Shown one piece after another: positions 37,477 through 46,871 of a stretch of DNA of 64,000 nucleotides. The notes under the pieces were generated by a model, which did not search any database, was not told the DNA's origin, and saw only the letters and a list, made by a program, of their open reading frames with translations. Position 1 is the first letter of the stretch, and each line of letters begins with the position of its first letter. The DNA comes from Paenarthrobacter sp. PH39-S1. Lineage in GTDB: Bacteria; Actinomycetota; Actinomycetes; Actinomycetales; Micrococcaceae. The stretch is from positions 65,531 through 129,530 of the forward strand of contig NZ_JASISR010000011.1 of assembly GCF_030063245.1 (NCBI RefSeq). The letters run 5' to 3'. The position numbers and the translations under genes are program-made.

Positions 37477-38790
37477 ATGGCAAGCATGGGAAATGCCGAA
37501 AAAGGACTTGAACTCCGCATCTCGCTGGACGGGATCGCGCCGCCGATCTGGCGCTCGATCCGTGTCCCGGAAAGCATTGAGCTAGCGGAGCTGCATCGGG
37601 TGATCCAGTTGTCGTTCGGCTGGGAGGACCGCCATCTGCACCAGTTCACCGCCGGAACCGACGCGGATAAGCAGCGAATCCTCTCGGACGAAGAGACCGC
37701 CCAGGAGATCGGTGTTGAAGCCGAGACCGGCGTGTTACTGACCGCCGTGCTGGAGACGGTGGCAGGCGCAGGCAGCGCAGGCAGCGCAGGCAGCGCCGGC
37801 ACCGCCGCAATCCAGGCCGGCACGCTGGCGTATGAGTATGACTTCGGCGATTCCTGGGACCACACCATCACGGTGACCGGCCGGTGCCTGCTCCAGGACG
37901 GTCGGACTATCTGCACCTCAGGTGAGCGCCGCGGCCCGGTGGAGGATTCCGGCGGCATCGGCGGCTACACGCAGCTGTGCGAGGTGCTCGCGAACCCGCG
38001 GCATCCGCAGTATGAGGACCTCGCGGTTTGGTATGCGGGGGCCGCATCGACGATCGGCACCCTCGACGCTGCCCCGTTTGACGCCGAGGCCTTCGATATC
38101 GACGCCGTCAACGCGAAACTGGCACGTTTTACCTTGCTGCGCACTGCCGGCCCGCCCACCGATACCGAGCTTGCCGCCGTCGTCCGTCCCGTTCGTTGGC
38201 TGCTGCAGCGCGCCGGCACCGACGGCCTTGAGCTCACGGCAGCCGGCTACCTGAAACCCGCTGTGGTGCGCGCGGCGGTGGCGGAGCTGGGCTGGCAGGA
38301 GCGCTGCTACGGAGCGGTTAACCGCGAGGACCAGGCCATTGCTGTGACGGCGCTGCGGGAGAACTGCGTGCACTGGAAGCTGCTGCGCAAAACCAAGGGC
38401 AGGCTGGTCCTGACGCCGGCGGCACGGAAAATGGCCGACGACGACGCTGCCCTGTGGGCGCACCTGACCGGACGTTTTGCGCTGCCTGCCAGCAACGCCG
38501 CGGACCTGGTGCACCGCATGGTTGTCGGCTGGCTGCTGGAAGACACCATGCCCGAATGGAACGTCATCGGCGCGGTGCTGGCCGAGATCCTGAATGACTC
38601 GATGTTCCGGATGCCCGGTGGCGCGCCCGTGGAAGAGGCGGACGCAATGGGCCTGTATGGGGATCTGCGCTGGTCCCTGGGCTGCCTGGACATACGGGAA
38701 CCGGAGGAAAAATCCGGCAAACAGGGCCCGCTCACGCTGGCAGGAATCAAGTTCCTGCTGGACGTGCGGCAGCGCAGGAGCCGCGAATAA
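37477..38790 (+). CDS. Plasmid pRiA4b ORF-3 family protein
   Basis: A 437-residue protein. Residues about 10-190 hold the pRiA4b ORF-3 domain (ELRISLDGIAPPIWRSIRVP, LHRVIQLSFGWEDRHLHQF, YEYDFGDSWDHTI, GGIGGYTQLCEVL). The remainder is an additional helical domain of unknown role. A 9-base tandem repeat codes a GSAGSAGSAG linker inside the N-terminal domain at about residues 92-104. ATG at 37486 is an alternative start. Function unknown; it is frequent in accessory regions. Confidence 0.8.
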   Translation: MASMGNAEKGLELRISLDGIAPPIWRSIRVPESIELAELHRVIQLSFGWEDRHLHQFTAGTDADKQRILSDEETAQEIGVEAETGVLLTAVLETVAGAGSAGSAGSAGTAAIQAGTLAYEYDFGDSWDHTITVTGRCLLQDGRTICTSGERRGPVEDSGGIGGYTQLCEVLANPRHPQYEDLAVWYAGAASTIGTLDAAPFDAEAFDIDAVNAKLARFTLLRTAGPPTDTELAAVVRPVRWLLQRAGTDGLELTAAGYLKPAVVRAAVAELGWQERCYGAVNREDQAIAVTALRENCVHWKLLRKTKGRLVLTPAARKMADDDAALWAHLTGRFALPASNAADLVHRMVVGWLLEDTMPEWNVIGAVLAEILNDSMFRMPGGAPVEEADAMGLYGDLRWSLGCLDIREPEEKSGKQGPLTLAGIKFLLDVRQRRSRE

Positions 38791-38844
38791 GCACGACCGG
38801 GAGGCAGCATCAACGCTGCGAAGAAGGCGCGGATGTGCCGCAGA

Positions 38845-39480
38845 TCAGCCTCCAGCGCGATCCAGTTCCTGCAGCAGGCGCGGCCGGTTGCGGTGCCGGT
38901 ACCTGATGTCCGCGATCACGGCATCAACGTGATCAGTTTGCCCCGTCTTCGCGGCAAGGCCGCGCAGTTGCACATGGCGGCGGGCAGCACTCTCATAGTT
39001 GCGGACGTCGGCCACCTGGAGGTCCGATTCCACCCGGCGCTGCAGCACCGGGATGACGGTGGCCGGGTCTAACTGCTGGTAAGCACCAACCAGTTAGGTC
39101 CACAAGCGGCGAGTTCCTCCGCCGGCCTGTGCTCGGCCAGCACGCTACACCAATAATGGCCGGCACCTCCGCCTGATGTCCCGACTCCAGAAAGGCCCCC
39201 GGCGTGCCCACTCAATCGCCTGCTCAATATGGCCGATTTCCGCCACGGCCGCAGCGGCCTCGTGCAGGCGGTCCGACCGTGTCCGGTCGCGCGCGCACAG
39301 CTCAATGATCCGGTTCTCGTCACGGTCGACGACGGCGAGCCGCCTGGCATTGTGGTCCAGCAAGAACCTCGCGCGACGGTGTTCGTGCAGGAAATCCCCT
39401 GCTCCCGGATCCGTCAGCCGGATCTCAACCGCCGCTTTCCGCTGACCCTGCGATGGTTCCGGCGGTGCGGTGGCCGCAAT
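38845..39480 (-). pseudogene. Remnant of a SWIM zinc-finger/TPR-like protein gene
   Basis: Three pieces in different frames line up with one protein type: DFLHEHRRARFLLDHNARRL and AVAEIGHIEQAIEWARRG (about 39200-39430), WCSVLAEHRPAEELAA (about 39115-39170), and SDLQVADVRNYESAARRHV with RNRPRLLQELDRAGG to a stop at 38845. About 90 residues between the second and third pieces seem deleted. The family assignment (C-terminal part of SWIM zinc-finger proteins) is from memory. The gene is dead. Confidence 0.55.
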
Positions 39481-39718
39481 CTGCGCGCACGACCGGGCAT
39501 GCGGCCTAAGCAATCCCCTGACAACGTCACCGATAATGTTGAAGGCCCTCAGATGCCTGCCCGCCGAATGCGTTCGCGGAACTCCATCGATGCAGGTCCG
39601 CGCGGGTGCGGAATAACGGCAAAACTTCGGCGGCAAGGTACTGCTCCGATTCAGATGCCGTCCACTTCCGTTACGCGACCTACGCGAGGGCACCATGGGC
39701 TTACAGGTGTTGCACTTC

Positions 39719-39743
39719 ATACCCCAGTGTTACACTGGGGTAT
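39719..39743. promoter_or_regulatory. Perfect 11-3-11 dyad overlapping the start of VapBC-like module 2
   Basis: The arms ATACCCCAGTG and CACTGGGGTAT are exact complements with spacer TTA; the second arm includes the first two bases of the antitoxin ATG. Autoregulatory binding here would cover the transcription or translation start. The GGGG in the arm may double as ribosome site. Confidence 0.75.
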
Positions 39744-40011
39744 GCCTACGACCAGGCGCCGCCACGTCATCACTGAATCGGAAGAAGTCGCGGCCGCGCT
39801 CCATGATGCTGCCCAATTTTGGCCAGAGGATGCTTTGCGGCCCGGCAAACTCATTACCAGGCTCTTGCGGGAAGGCCACAAAGCCATTCACAACGAGCGG
39901 CAACGCGCCCTTTCCGCCCGCATTCAGGCCGTCGATGGAGCGGCTGGCAGTATGACCGGCGTATATGGCCCGGACTACCTGAGATTGCTCAGGGACGAGT
40001 GGCCGGCGTGA
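39742..40011 (+). CDS. Antitoxin of VapBC-like module 2
   Basis: An 89-residue, helical protein (ESEEVAAALHDAAQFWPEDAL, RPGKLITRLLREG) with a C-terminal DYLRLLRDEWPA. It overlaps the PIN toxin gene by GTGA and stands behind a perfect dyad, so it is called an antitoxin from context. Confidence 0.75.
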   Translation: MPTTRRRHVITESEEVAAALHDAAQFWPEDALRPGKLITRLLREGHKAIHNERQRALSARIQAVDGAAGSMTGVYGPDYLRLLRDEWPA

Positions 40012-40391
40012 TCGCCCTGGATGCCAGCATCGTCATCGCACTTTTGGAAAATGAAGATCCGCATCACGAGGCTGCCAAGGCGTTCCTCGCAACGTCGGCC
40101 AGCGAGTCGTGGATCATTAATGTCCTAACCCTGGCCGAAGTCTTGGTCGCACCGGCCAGAGTAGGTCGTCTCCAACAAGCCCAATCCGTGTTGGATCTGT
40201 TGAACATTCACACCGACTCGTTGGCAGCAGACCAGGCCCCGGAGCTGGCTTCGCTCCGGGCGGAAACCGGGCTGAAGATGCCGGACGCATGCGTGCTGCT
40301 CACGGCGGTCAACCGCAGCGCTTCACTGGCAACATTCGACACGAAGTTGGCTGCTGCGGCAGACCGACTGGGCGTGGCCCTTAGGTTGTAA
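40008..40391 (+). CDS. VapC-like PIN-domain toxin 2
   Basis: A 127-residue PIN protein starting with GTG that overlaps the antitoxin stop. Acidic residues are in IALDASIVIALLENEDPHH, LTLAEVLV, KMPDACVLL and TFDTKLA. It appears intact. A strong convergent terminator follows. Confidence 0.85.
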   Translation: MIALDASIVIALLENEDPHHEAAKAFLATSASESWIINVLTLAEVLVAPARVGRLQQAQSVLDLLNIHTDSLAADQAPELASLRAETGLKMPDACVLLTAVNRSASLATFDTKLAAAADRLGVALRL

Positions 40392-40424
40392 TTCAGCCAG
40401 CGGATGGCCCCCTACCTCCCGTTT

Positions 40425-40457
40425 GCCGGCCGTGAGTGCGGGTGCCTCACGGCCGGC
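40425..40457. terminator. Bidirectional terminator between VapC 2 and SDR
   Basis: GCCGGCCGTGAG and CTCACGGCCGGC form a perfect 12-base-pair stem with a 9-base loop, midway between two convergent genes. Confidence 0.75.
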
Positions 40458-40477
40458 GTGTCAGGTAACCGTCCCGG

Positions 40478-41311
40478 CTATCCGGCCGGCTGGGCGATGA
40501 CCATCTCCTCGCTGCGCTCCCAGAGCGCTCTGGCCAATCCGACGTCGTCGGCCTGCTTGTTCGCCTTCGCGACCTTGCGCTTGGCATAGTACTGTCCGGA
40601 AATCCAGTCCGTTCCCGGCCGCGTGGTTGCCAGCCAGACCAGCGTGTCTGCGCCCTGCTCGGGGGTCAGCATGAACCTGCGCATGATGCCCTTGTAGGCA
40701 AAACGCATCGGGCTGTTCGACTCTGCTGAGAAGTTCGTCGCCACCCCTCCCGGGTGGAACGCCGCCGTCGCCAGTCCCTGCCGGCCGTAGCGGCGGTCAA
40801 GTTCCTTCGTGAACAAAATGTTCGCCAGCTTGGCATTGCCGTACGCCCGGTTCGTGCCGTACTTCTTTTCGGCGTCCAGATCATCGATGTCCAGATGGCC
40901 GAAAAAACTGTTTGCCACACTGGAGGTATTGAGCACCCGGGCCTTGTTCTCCACGAGCACGTCAAGCAACAGGGTCGTCAGCAAGAACGGTGCCAGGTGG
41001 TTCACCTGGAACGTCTTCTCGTGCCCGTCCACGGTCAGCCGCCGGCGGCCCATAATGCCGCCGGCATTGTTGGCCAGCACGTCGATGCGCGGATAAGTTT
41101 CCTTCAGCGCGGCCGCCAGCCCGCGCACCTGGTCCAGCTGGGCGAAGTCGGCGAGAAAGTACTCCGCGCCGAGTTCGTTGGCGATCGCCTTGGTCTTTTC
41201 CGGCGACCGGCCGACGACGACGACACGGTCACCTGTCGCAGTCAACGCCCGCACCGCTGCGGCACCGATTCCGTCGCTGGCTCCGGTGATGATAATCGTG
41301 CGTTCTGCCAT
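40478..41311 (-). CDS. SDR family oxidoreductase
   Basis: A 277-residue short-chain dehydrogenase with the cofactor motif TGASDGIG, NNAG at about residue 90, the catalytic S in NTSSVA and YGNAK(LAN) as the YxxxK motif. It resembles the retinol dehydrogenase/WW-domain oxidoreductase-like SDRs. The substrate is unknown. Confidence 0.88.
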   Translation of the reverse strand: MAERTIIITGASDGIGAAAVRALTATGDRVVVVGRSPEKTKAIANELGAEYFLADFAQLDQVRGLAAALKETYPRIDVLANNAGGIMGRRRLTVDGHEKTFQVNHLAPFLLTTLLLDVLVENKARVLNTSSVANSFFGHLDIDDLDAEKKYGTNRAYGNAKLANILFTKELDRRYGRQGLATAAFHPGGVATNFSAESNSPMRFAYKGIMRRFMLTPEQGADTLVWLATTRPGTDWISGQYYAKRKVAKANKQADDVGLARALWERSEEMVIAQPAG

Positions 41312-41457
41312 GGCTAATCCTTCGGGTTATCCAGCGGGAGGTCCGCGGTGCGGGGAGAGAGCTGCTGATGATGGAACGGCGCCGGCGGGTCGGTTGTTCC
41401 GGACCCAGCCTGTCGTTATGCGTCAGCTTCGATCGCTAAAATTCAATGGGGGGAATC

Positions 41458-42209
41458 ATGGGTTCAAAACCGCCCATCTCACGCCGAAAGCCGGGGACCA
41501 TCCTGGCCGCGCTGTATAACGAATCCGGGCAGTTGATCGATGCAGAAGTAGCCAGGAAGGGTCTGGGGATTCCTGTCTCATCTGGGGCAAATACGAAGTA
41601 CCTTGCAACGGTCCGGGCAGTCGCTGCTGCCGTTGCCGCGCTGGCTTCGGCCAAGGTGGTCCACGCTCTGCTCTCTGCCGGAGCCGGTTCAACCAAACCC
41701 GTGCTTTGGGGTGCGTTCAGCGCTGCGGATATTTCGCGGCACCTCGCCCGTGTCACGGCGGCGATCGACCGGATGAACGCCACCATTGTGGTGTTGCGGA
41801 ACCGCCGGGACGAGCTGTTGGCCGCTGACGCGCGGGCCGCGGCGGATAAGGCAGCAGCAGAAAGCCGCCGCGGCCTCTGCTGCGGAACAAGCTGTCGCCG
41901 CACAAGCGGCACGAGACGCGGCAGTGCAAGAAGCAGCAGTGCAAGGAGCGGCAGCGCCGGAGGCGCCAAGGCGGGAAGCGCTGAGGGTCAGCAATCTTCC
42001 GGCACCGTATGCACCCCCGACTCCCCAGCCCTACGTCCCTCCCGCGGCGCAACCATATATCGCACCCGATGTCGTTCCTGCCCCGGGCCAAGGGCTACAC
42101 AGGCCCGCGCTGCTACGCCCCGGGCGGCAAGACGTACCGGCCCTGCTGGCGGCGTGCCGGGGGTTCCATCTCTTGCAGCCGGCCGGCGGGGCGTCGACCG
42201 CTACACTGA
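41458..42209 (+). pseudogene. Hypothetical protein with C-terminal GYTGPRCYAPGGKTYRPC motif, two frameshifts
   Basis: Start 41458 follows a GGGGGG site. The first part (to about 41860) is a helical domain. After one +1 shift at the AAA run 41861-41863 an Ala-rich coiled stretch and a Pro-rich linker follow (APTPQPYVPPAAQPYIAPD-like region). A second +1 shift at the C run 42081-42084 restores AKGYTGPRCYAPGG and KTYRPCW, a Cys-containing module I recall from actinobacterial proteins. Removing one base at each run gives a single continuous protein. Confidence 0.55.
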
Positions 42210-42273
42210 CGATTGATACAAAACTGATCTTGGATACAACCAGCTTTGACCTATAACAACAGATCGGAAAATA

Positions 42274-44101
42274 ATGCGAGCTCGGGGGCTCCTCGCCGTC
42301 ACCACACTTCTCTTAATGACCGCCACCGGATGCACTTCGGAACCGGCAGCAGTCCAATCCACCCGGCCGGTAGCACCTCCGGCGTCGTCGCCCGAGCCGG
42401 TGCTCGTGAAGGTGGCCACTGCCGCCGAGCTCGGTGAACCGGTGTGGCTGGACAAGTCGATCTACTTTGGTCCGCCGCAGAGCGGCTGCGTTCTCGGCCC
42501 GGCGGACAAGATGGTCTGCATGCAGCGCTCCGGAAAGGCAGCGCCGCAGATGAACGCCATCATCGGCCAGAGCCAGCTCCGGAATCCTCTCTCGCTGGAG
42601 CGGACTCCCCCGGTCGCCATTCCCGGCATCACGGGCAATGATCGGGTGTCGCTCAACCACGTCCTCGCCGCGCCGGGCGGTTTTGTCTTCCTCTACCAGA
42701 GTGACCCGATTGATAGCGCCTACCAGCTGAGTTTTGTCACCGACCAGGGCGCCCAGCTCTGGGCCAGTACGCTCCCCACGGTTCCCAGGGATCTCGCGGT
42801 CACCGCGGACGAACTGCTGATCGGGACCCCCGACGGCGTCAGCTCGCTAAAGCTTTCCAACGGCACCCCGGGTGCCACGCACGCTAAGGCAGGAACTTTG
42901 CTGGCGGGGACCACGCCGGGGCGGGACGGTTTCAGCTCCTACGCACCCGGCGTCGTCGGACTTTCCACGTCCGACGGCGGCACGGTCCTTAACGCGGTCG
43001 ACGTTCACGGCTCCCAGGGAAGCTCGTGCGAGTTCACCGGTGCCGCGGGCTGCACGCCGACGCGGGTGCTGTACGCCGATTCCGAGTACCTGGTGGTTGT
43101 GGAGAACGCAGGCGAGGGCGGCCCAACGTCGGCCTACGATGCCAAAGGCGCCAAACTGTGGACCGTGGATCAGCCGCTGACGAGCGTCGTCCGGTTCCAG
43201 GAAGCGTTTGTTTTGGGCTACGCGGGACCCACCAAAAACACGTCCTTACCTGCCGGGCGCATGGCGGTTGTCTCCGCGGGACGGTACAGAATTGGTATCG
43301 GGAGCGGCTGTTGAAGGCGGGAGCGCTTACGTCGCGGGCGTTACCACCGGCGGTGTCATCTACGGCTTTGATGGTCCGGGCGTGCCTGGAGCCTACGACG
43401 TTTCGTACTCGGTGCTGCCGATAACGCTGACGGTCACACAGCGGCAGGTTGCTGCGTCCGCGACCGCAGCTGCGCCGGCTCCTTCCGCCGCGGGACCCGT
43501 CTCCGGCACGGCGAGTGCACCGGCGACGGCGGCACCGGGTGCAACCACGTCATCGTCTGCCGGCTGGACGACGCGCACTACGGAAGCAGGAGGCTTCAGC
43601 TTTGATCTGCCGGCCGACTGGACTGTCAGCTCCACGCCCGCCGCTGAACCGGCCGGCGCACGGACCGTCACAACAGATCCGTCGGGAACGGTGAAATTCG
43701 AGGTAATCGAAGGGATCAGCGGCCTGGGCGGAGCCTGCGGCCCCGGCGGTTCGGCACCCGATGAAGCAGCCACCGTACTGCGGTTGCCGGTGAACGGCCT
43801 GAATCTCGCCTCACCGTCGATCTCCTCCCAGACCCCGACGGTCACCGTAAAAATGCACGGTCCCAATGTGGGATATACCGTCAAGGACGTCAAACCTGCG
43901 GCCGGTATCTGCGATTTGTACCCCTTCATTCAATGGCAGCCGGCCGGAACCAGTGGCTTTAGCGCCTCGATCAGCACCACCGCGTATGCCCAGAATTCCG
44001 GCGCCTCCGGGACGGCAGATGCACCCATGTCCGGTTACCTGAAGTCAGCGATCCACAGCCAGCTGATGCACATCTTCTTGAGTATTCAAGCCAAGAAGTA
44101 G
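42274..44101 (+). pseudogene. Secreted lipoprotein with PQQ-like repeats, one frameshift
   Basis: The signal peptide GLLAVTTLLLMTATGC ends in a lipobox. The first 340 residues look like a beta-propeller (FVTDQGAQLWAS, AYDAKGAKLWTVDQ are PQQ/WD-type blades). At the GGG run 43278-43280 a +1 shift separates it from the rest; dropping one G gives VVSADGTELVSGAAVEGG and continues the propeller, an Ala/Pro/Ser linker and a C-terminal domain (GFSFDLPADW, then YTVKDVKPAAGICDLYPFIQW) to the stop at 44101. Intact length would be about 609 residues. Confidence 0.7.
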
Positions 44102-44143
44102 CCGGTCGATGCCGTTGGGCTGGCACCCGAGTCCCGCAGGGTT

Positions 44144-45229
44144 CTAACTGTTCCGCCCCCGGGCCGCCACGCGCCACGTATCGGCCACGGCGCCGTCGAC
44201 CATCACCACCAGCTCATCGGCCAGGTTCACCGCCGCGCACACGTGGTTCGGCACCACCCGGACCAGCTCCCCCAGGCCCGGCAGCGCCGCGCCGGCAGGG
44301 AATTCCACGGTGGCATGGTGCTCGGAGAGCGCCGTGATTCGCGCGTCCGGATGATCCAGCAGCCGGCCGCCGCCGGTGGCCCAGGCCGGACGGTCCGCGC
44401 CGAGCGTTTTGCTGCCGGAGTCCAGAATGACGTGCTGCCCGCTGCGGCTGACCGCCGTCGCCACGGCCCAGAGGGCGATGTCGCCCCAGCCGCAGGTGCC
44501 CATTTCCAGCTGCTGGGCGTCATTGAACAAGTAGACCCCGGGGCGCACCTCGGTCAGAACCGAAGCGTCCGCCGCTGCCGCCGTCGGGGTCGAACCTCCG
44601 CTGACCACCTCCGCTGCCAGGCCTGCCTCGGCAAGGGACTTCACCGCGACGGCGAGCGCCTGCGCCTCATCCTCGGCGGCGCTGCCCCGGTTTCCCGGTC
44701 CATAACCATGGCCGGGAAAAGTAAATACTCCGCGGACGTCGAGCCCGGCGTCCGCCGCAGCGCGGGCAAGAACACCGGCGTCGGCCGGAGCAATGCCGCT
44801 GCGGTGGTGGCCGCTGTCCACTTCCACCAGCACGGCGACCGGGGCTCCCGCCGTCGTCGCGGCCAGTTGGCGTGCGCCTTCCTCCGTGTCGATGCCGACA
44901 GTCAGCGTGATGTTCTCCGTGAGCACCCGCAGCCGCGCACCTTTCCCCTCGTCCGCCCACAGCGGGTAGGCGATGAAGATGTCCTTCACTCCGGATACCG
45001 CGAAGACTTCCGCCTCGCCCAGGGTTGCGACGGTCAGCCCGACGGCGCCGAGCCCGATCTGCCGCTGGGCCAGCTCAACCACCTTGTGCGTCTTGGCGTG
45101 CGGCCGCAGGGACAGGCCCCTGGCCGCGGCGCTGTCCGCCATCCCGGTCAGGTTCCGCTCCACGATGGCGGCGTCCACGGCAAGGAACGGCGTCGGAGGA
45201 AGATGGCGGGCGCTCAGGCTGGCAGTCAT
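44144..45229 (-). CDS. D-threonine aldolase/D-serine dehydratase-like PLP enzyme
   Basis: A 361-residue fold-type III PLP enzyme. K46 in RPHAKTHK is the PLP lysine; EVDSGHHRSGI lines the barrel; HVC in VPNHVCAAVNL (near residue 337) matches the His-x-Cys metal site of the DSD1/D-threonine aldolase group. It probably acts on D-amino acids with metal help; threonine versus serine specificity cannot be told. Confidence 0.85.
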   Translation of the reverse strand: MTASLSARHLPPTPFLAVDAAIVERNLTGMADSAAARGLSLRPHAKTHKVVELAQRQIGLGAVGLTVATLGEAEVFAVSGVKDIFIAYPLWADEGKGARLRVLTENITLTVGIDTEEGARQLAATTAGAPVAVLVEVDSGHHRSGIAPADAGVLARAAADAGLDVRGVFTFPGHGYGPGNRGSAAEDEAQALAVAVKSLAEAGLAAEVVSGGSTPTAAAADASVLTEVRPGVYLFNDAQQLEMGTCGWGDIALWAVATAVSRSGQHVILDSGSKTLGADRPAWATGGGRLLDHPDARITALSEHHATVEFPAGAALPGLGELVRVVPNHVCAAVNLADELVVMVDGAVADTWRVAARGRNS

Positions 45230-45342
45230 GTCTTCATCCTGTCAGGAATCCGGGGACAGGGCCAAGGCCATTGGATGACCGGGTGCGGACCCGCCCGCGG
45301 ACGGGTCAGGGTCCTTGGACAACGGGGCGCGGATTTACCCGC

Positions 45343-45748
45343 TCAGCCGTCCACGGCACGCGTCATCCCCAGGCTGAACGCGCCAATCGGGTTCAGCCGG
45401 TGGCGGCCAATCCGTCATAGCGGCTCAGGTACGGCATGTCGTCGGCGCCCCAGCGATCGCGGAAATCATCCGCGCGCCCTCCAGATCCGTATATGGCACA
45501 TCAGTCAGCCCCAGCGTTGCCGCAAATTCAAAGAGCATGGCCAGAACATAGCACCCCTGGAGCACGGCCCAGTCGTCGGCACCGTCGTCACCGAACTGCC
45601 GTATTCGGGCCTCCAGATCCAGCTTCGGCGGCCGCGCTCGCTCCGGTGCACGGTGGGCTCAAACCCCGCTTCCTTCCCTGCCATCAAGGACCGCGTCCAG
45701 GGTCGCGGCGCAACTGGCGCGCGCCTGGGAATATCTCCTGGTCTTCAT
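45343..45748 (-). pseudogene. Small gene with strong ribosome site, broken by several frameshifts
   Basis: An ideal AAGGAGGCCGA site precedes ATG at 45748 (MKTRRYSQARASC). The product can be followed in shifted frames: GREAGFEPTVHRSERG, then KLDLEARIRQFGDDGADDWA, VLQGCYVLAMLFEFAATLGL, RDDFRDRWGADDMPYLSRYD, and RLNPIGAFSLGM to a TGA at 45343. At least three frame changes are needed, so the gene is dead. The FEFAATLGL...SRYDG part resembles C-terminal parts of larger uncharacterised actinobacterial proteins (from memory). Confidence 0.5.
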
Positions 45749-45760
45749 TCGGCCTCCTTC

Positions 45761-45776
45761 GTACAAAATTTTGTAC
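45761..45776. promoter_or_regulatory. Perfect 16-base palindrome in the leader of the broken gene
   Basis: GTACAAAATTTTGTAC lies immediately upstream of the ribosome site at 45751-45760, an AT-rich operator-like element in GC-rich DNA. TGTACA-type half sites recall YefM/Phd operators. Confidence 0.65.
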
Positions 45777-45844
45777 AGGATCCTCAGGTTTAAGCGAGGG
45801 GCCGGTGGCCGCTGCAGTGCGCAGACCGGGCCGCCCGGAGGTGC

Positions 45845-46513
45845 CTATTGTGCCTTGCCGGTCCCGAGCATGCGTGCTACTTTTTCCTCCAGCGAGGCGA
45901 CGGTCGCGTCCGGCAGCACGATCAGGCCATCCAGCTCACGGCGGGCACGCCGGTAGGCTGTTTGCCGCTCGGCAGGCGTGGCGGCGTCGTCAACGGCGAT
46001 GGTAATCAGCTTCCGGGCGGTGGCCAGCCGCTGGCGCTCCGGTCCGGTAAAGCTGCTGTCCCTGACCCGCCGGGCTTCCCGCTCGGCCACCTCGAAGGCG
46101 ACCTCGTACCCGTTGACGGCCGCGCGGTATTCATCCAGCCGACCCTTGGCGGTGATTTCTTCGGGGCTGCCCGGGCGCAGCCCGTCGGCCTCCCTCTTGG
46201 CGCGCAGGAACGCGACCGTGAGCGGTTCGCGCACGTCTGTCATCATCGGAAAATCGATGAGCTTCCCCACGTCCAGTTCGTAGGCCAACCAGCGCTTGTT
46301 GACGCCGTCGTGCGTGGTCATCAGCTGCCCCACCTCATCGGCGCGGACCTGTTCCACCCGCTGGGCCTGGTTTTTGACCTTGTACAGCTCGAGTTTGCGT
46401 TGGTACCGGCGTTCGCCGGCCCGCGTCCAAGCGCGTGCCCAGCCGCCGACCAAGCCGCTGAGCGGGAACACGAGCCACCAGAAGTGGCCGACAAAATTGA
46501 GAATGGACTGCAC
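45845..46513 (-). CDS. Hypothetical membrane-anchored protein
   Basis: A 222-residue protein with one N-terminal membrane segment (FWWLVFPLSGLVGGWARAW) followed by a long, highly charged helical region (RRYQRKLELYKVKNQAQRV onward) and LDGLIVLPDATVASLEEKVARML at the end. GTG start at 46513 was chosen because the membrane segment follows directly. No family recognised; a cytoplasmic coiled-coil body on a membrane anchor is the likely form. Confidence 0.6.
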   Translation of the reverse strand: MQSILNFVGHFWWLVFPLSGLVGGWARAWTRAGERRYQRKLELYKVKNQAQRVEQVRADEVGQLMTTHDGVNKRWLAYELDVGKLIDFPMMTDVREPLTVAFLRAKREADGLRPGSPEEITAKGRLDEYRAAVNGYEVAFEVAEREARRVRDSSFTGPERQRLATARKLITIAVDDAATPAERQTAYRRARRELDGLIVLPDATVASLEEKVARMLGTGKAQ

Positions 46514-46770
46514 GCTTCCATCGTCGCACCCCCGGACACGCACTTCCAGACCCGGCGTCGTCCCATCTCCCGGGGGCTGACAGGCGCGGGTCCCGGTGAT
46601 AGACCATAAGCATGCTGACTCACGAGCCCCGGCCAACTGTTACCGCCCGACCCGCCCATCGCGCCCATCGCGCCCATCACGCCCGTACCGCCCCAGTGGT
46701 CGCAGCCGCCGCGATACCCACGGTCGTCAGGGAAGTCCCGATGGTCCCGGCTGCGACGGCCGTCCCGCGC

Positions 46771-46860
46771 TTCGGCTTCGGCTTCGGCTTCGGCTTCGGC
46801 TTCGGCTTCGGCTTCGGCTTCGGCTTCGGCTTCGGCTTCGGCTTCGGCTTCGGCTTCGGG
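46771..46860 (+). repeat. Hexanucleotide microsatellite (TTCGGC), 14 copies
   Basis: Fourteen perfect TTCGGC units plus a partial copy occupy 90 bases and end 12 bases before the GH15 start codon. Just upstream, at about 46648-46675, a second tandem repeat of a CGCGCCCAT unit occurs. A frame 46612-46869 would read the array as (FG)n and stop 3 bases before the GH15 ATG; whether it is translated is open. Confidence 0.9.
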
Positions 46861-46871
46861 GGACGGTAACC

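Noticed and set aside
44243..45793. Plus-strand 516-codon open frame opposite the D-threonine aldolase-like gene
   Set aside because: The minus-strand gene has PLP and metal motifs; the antisense frame is a GC-rich shadow.
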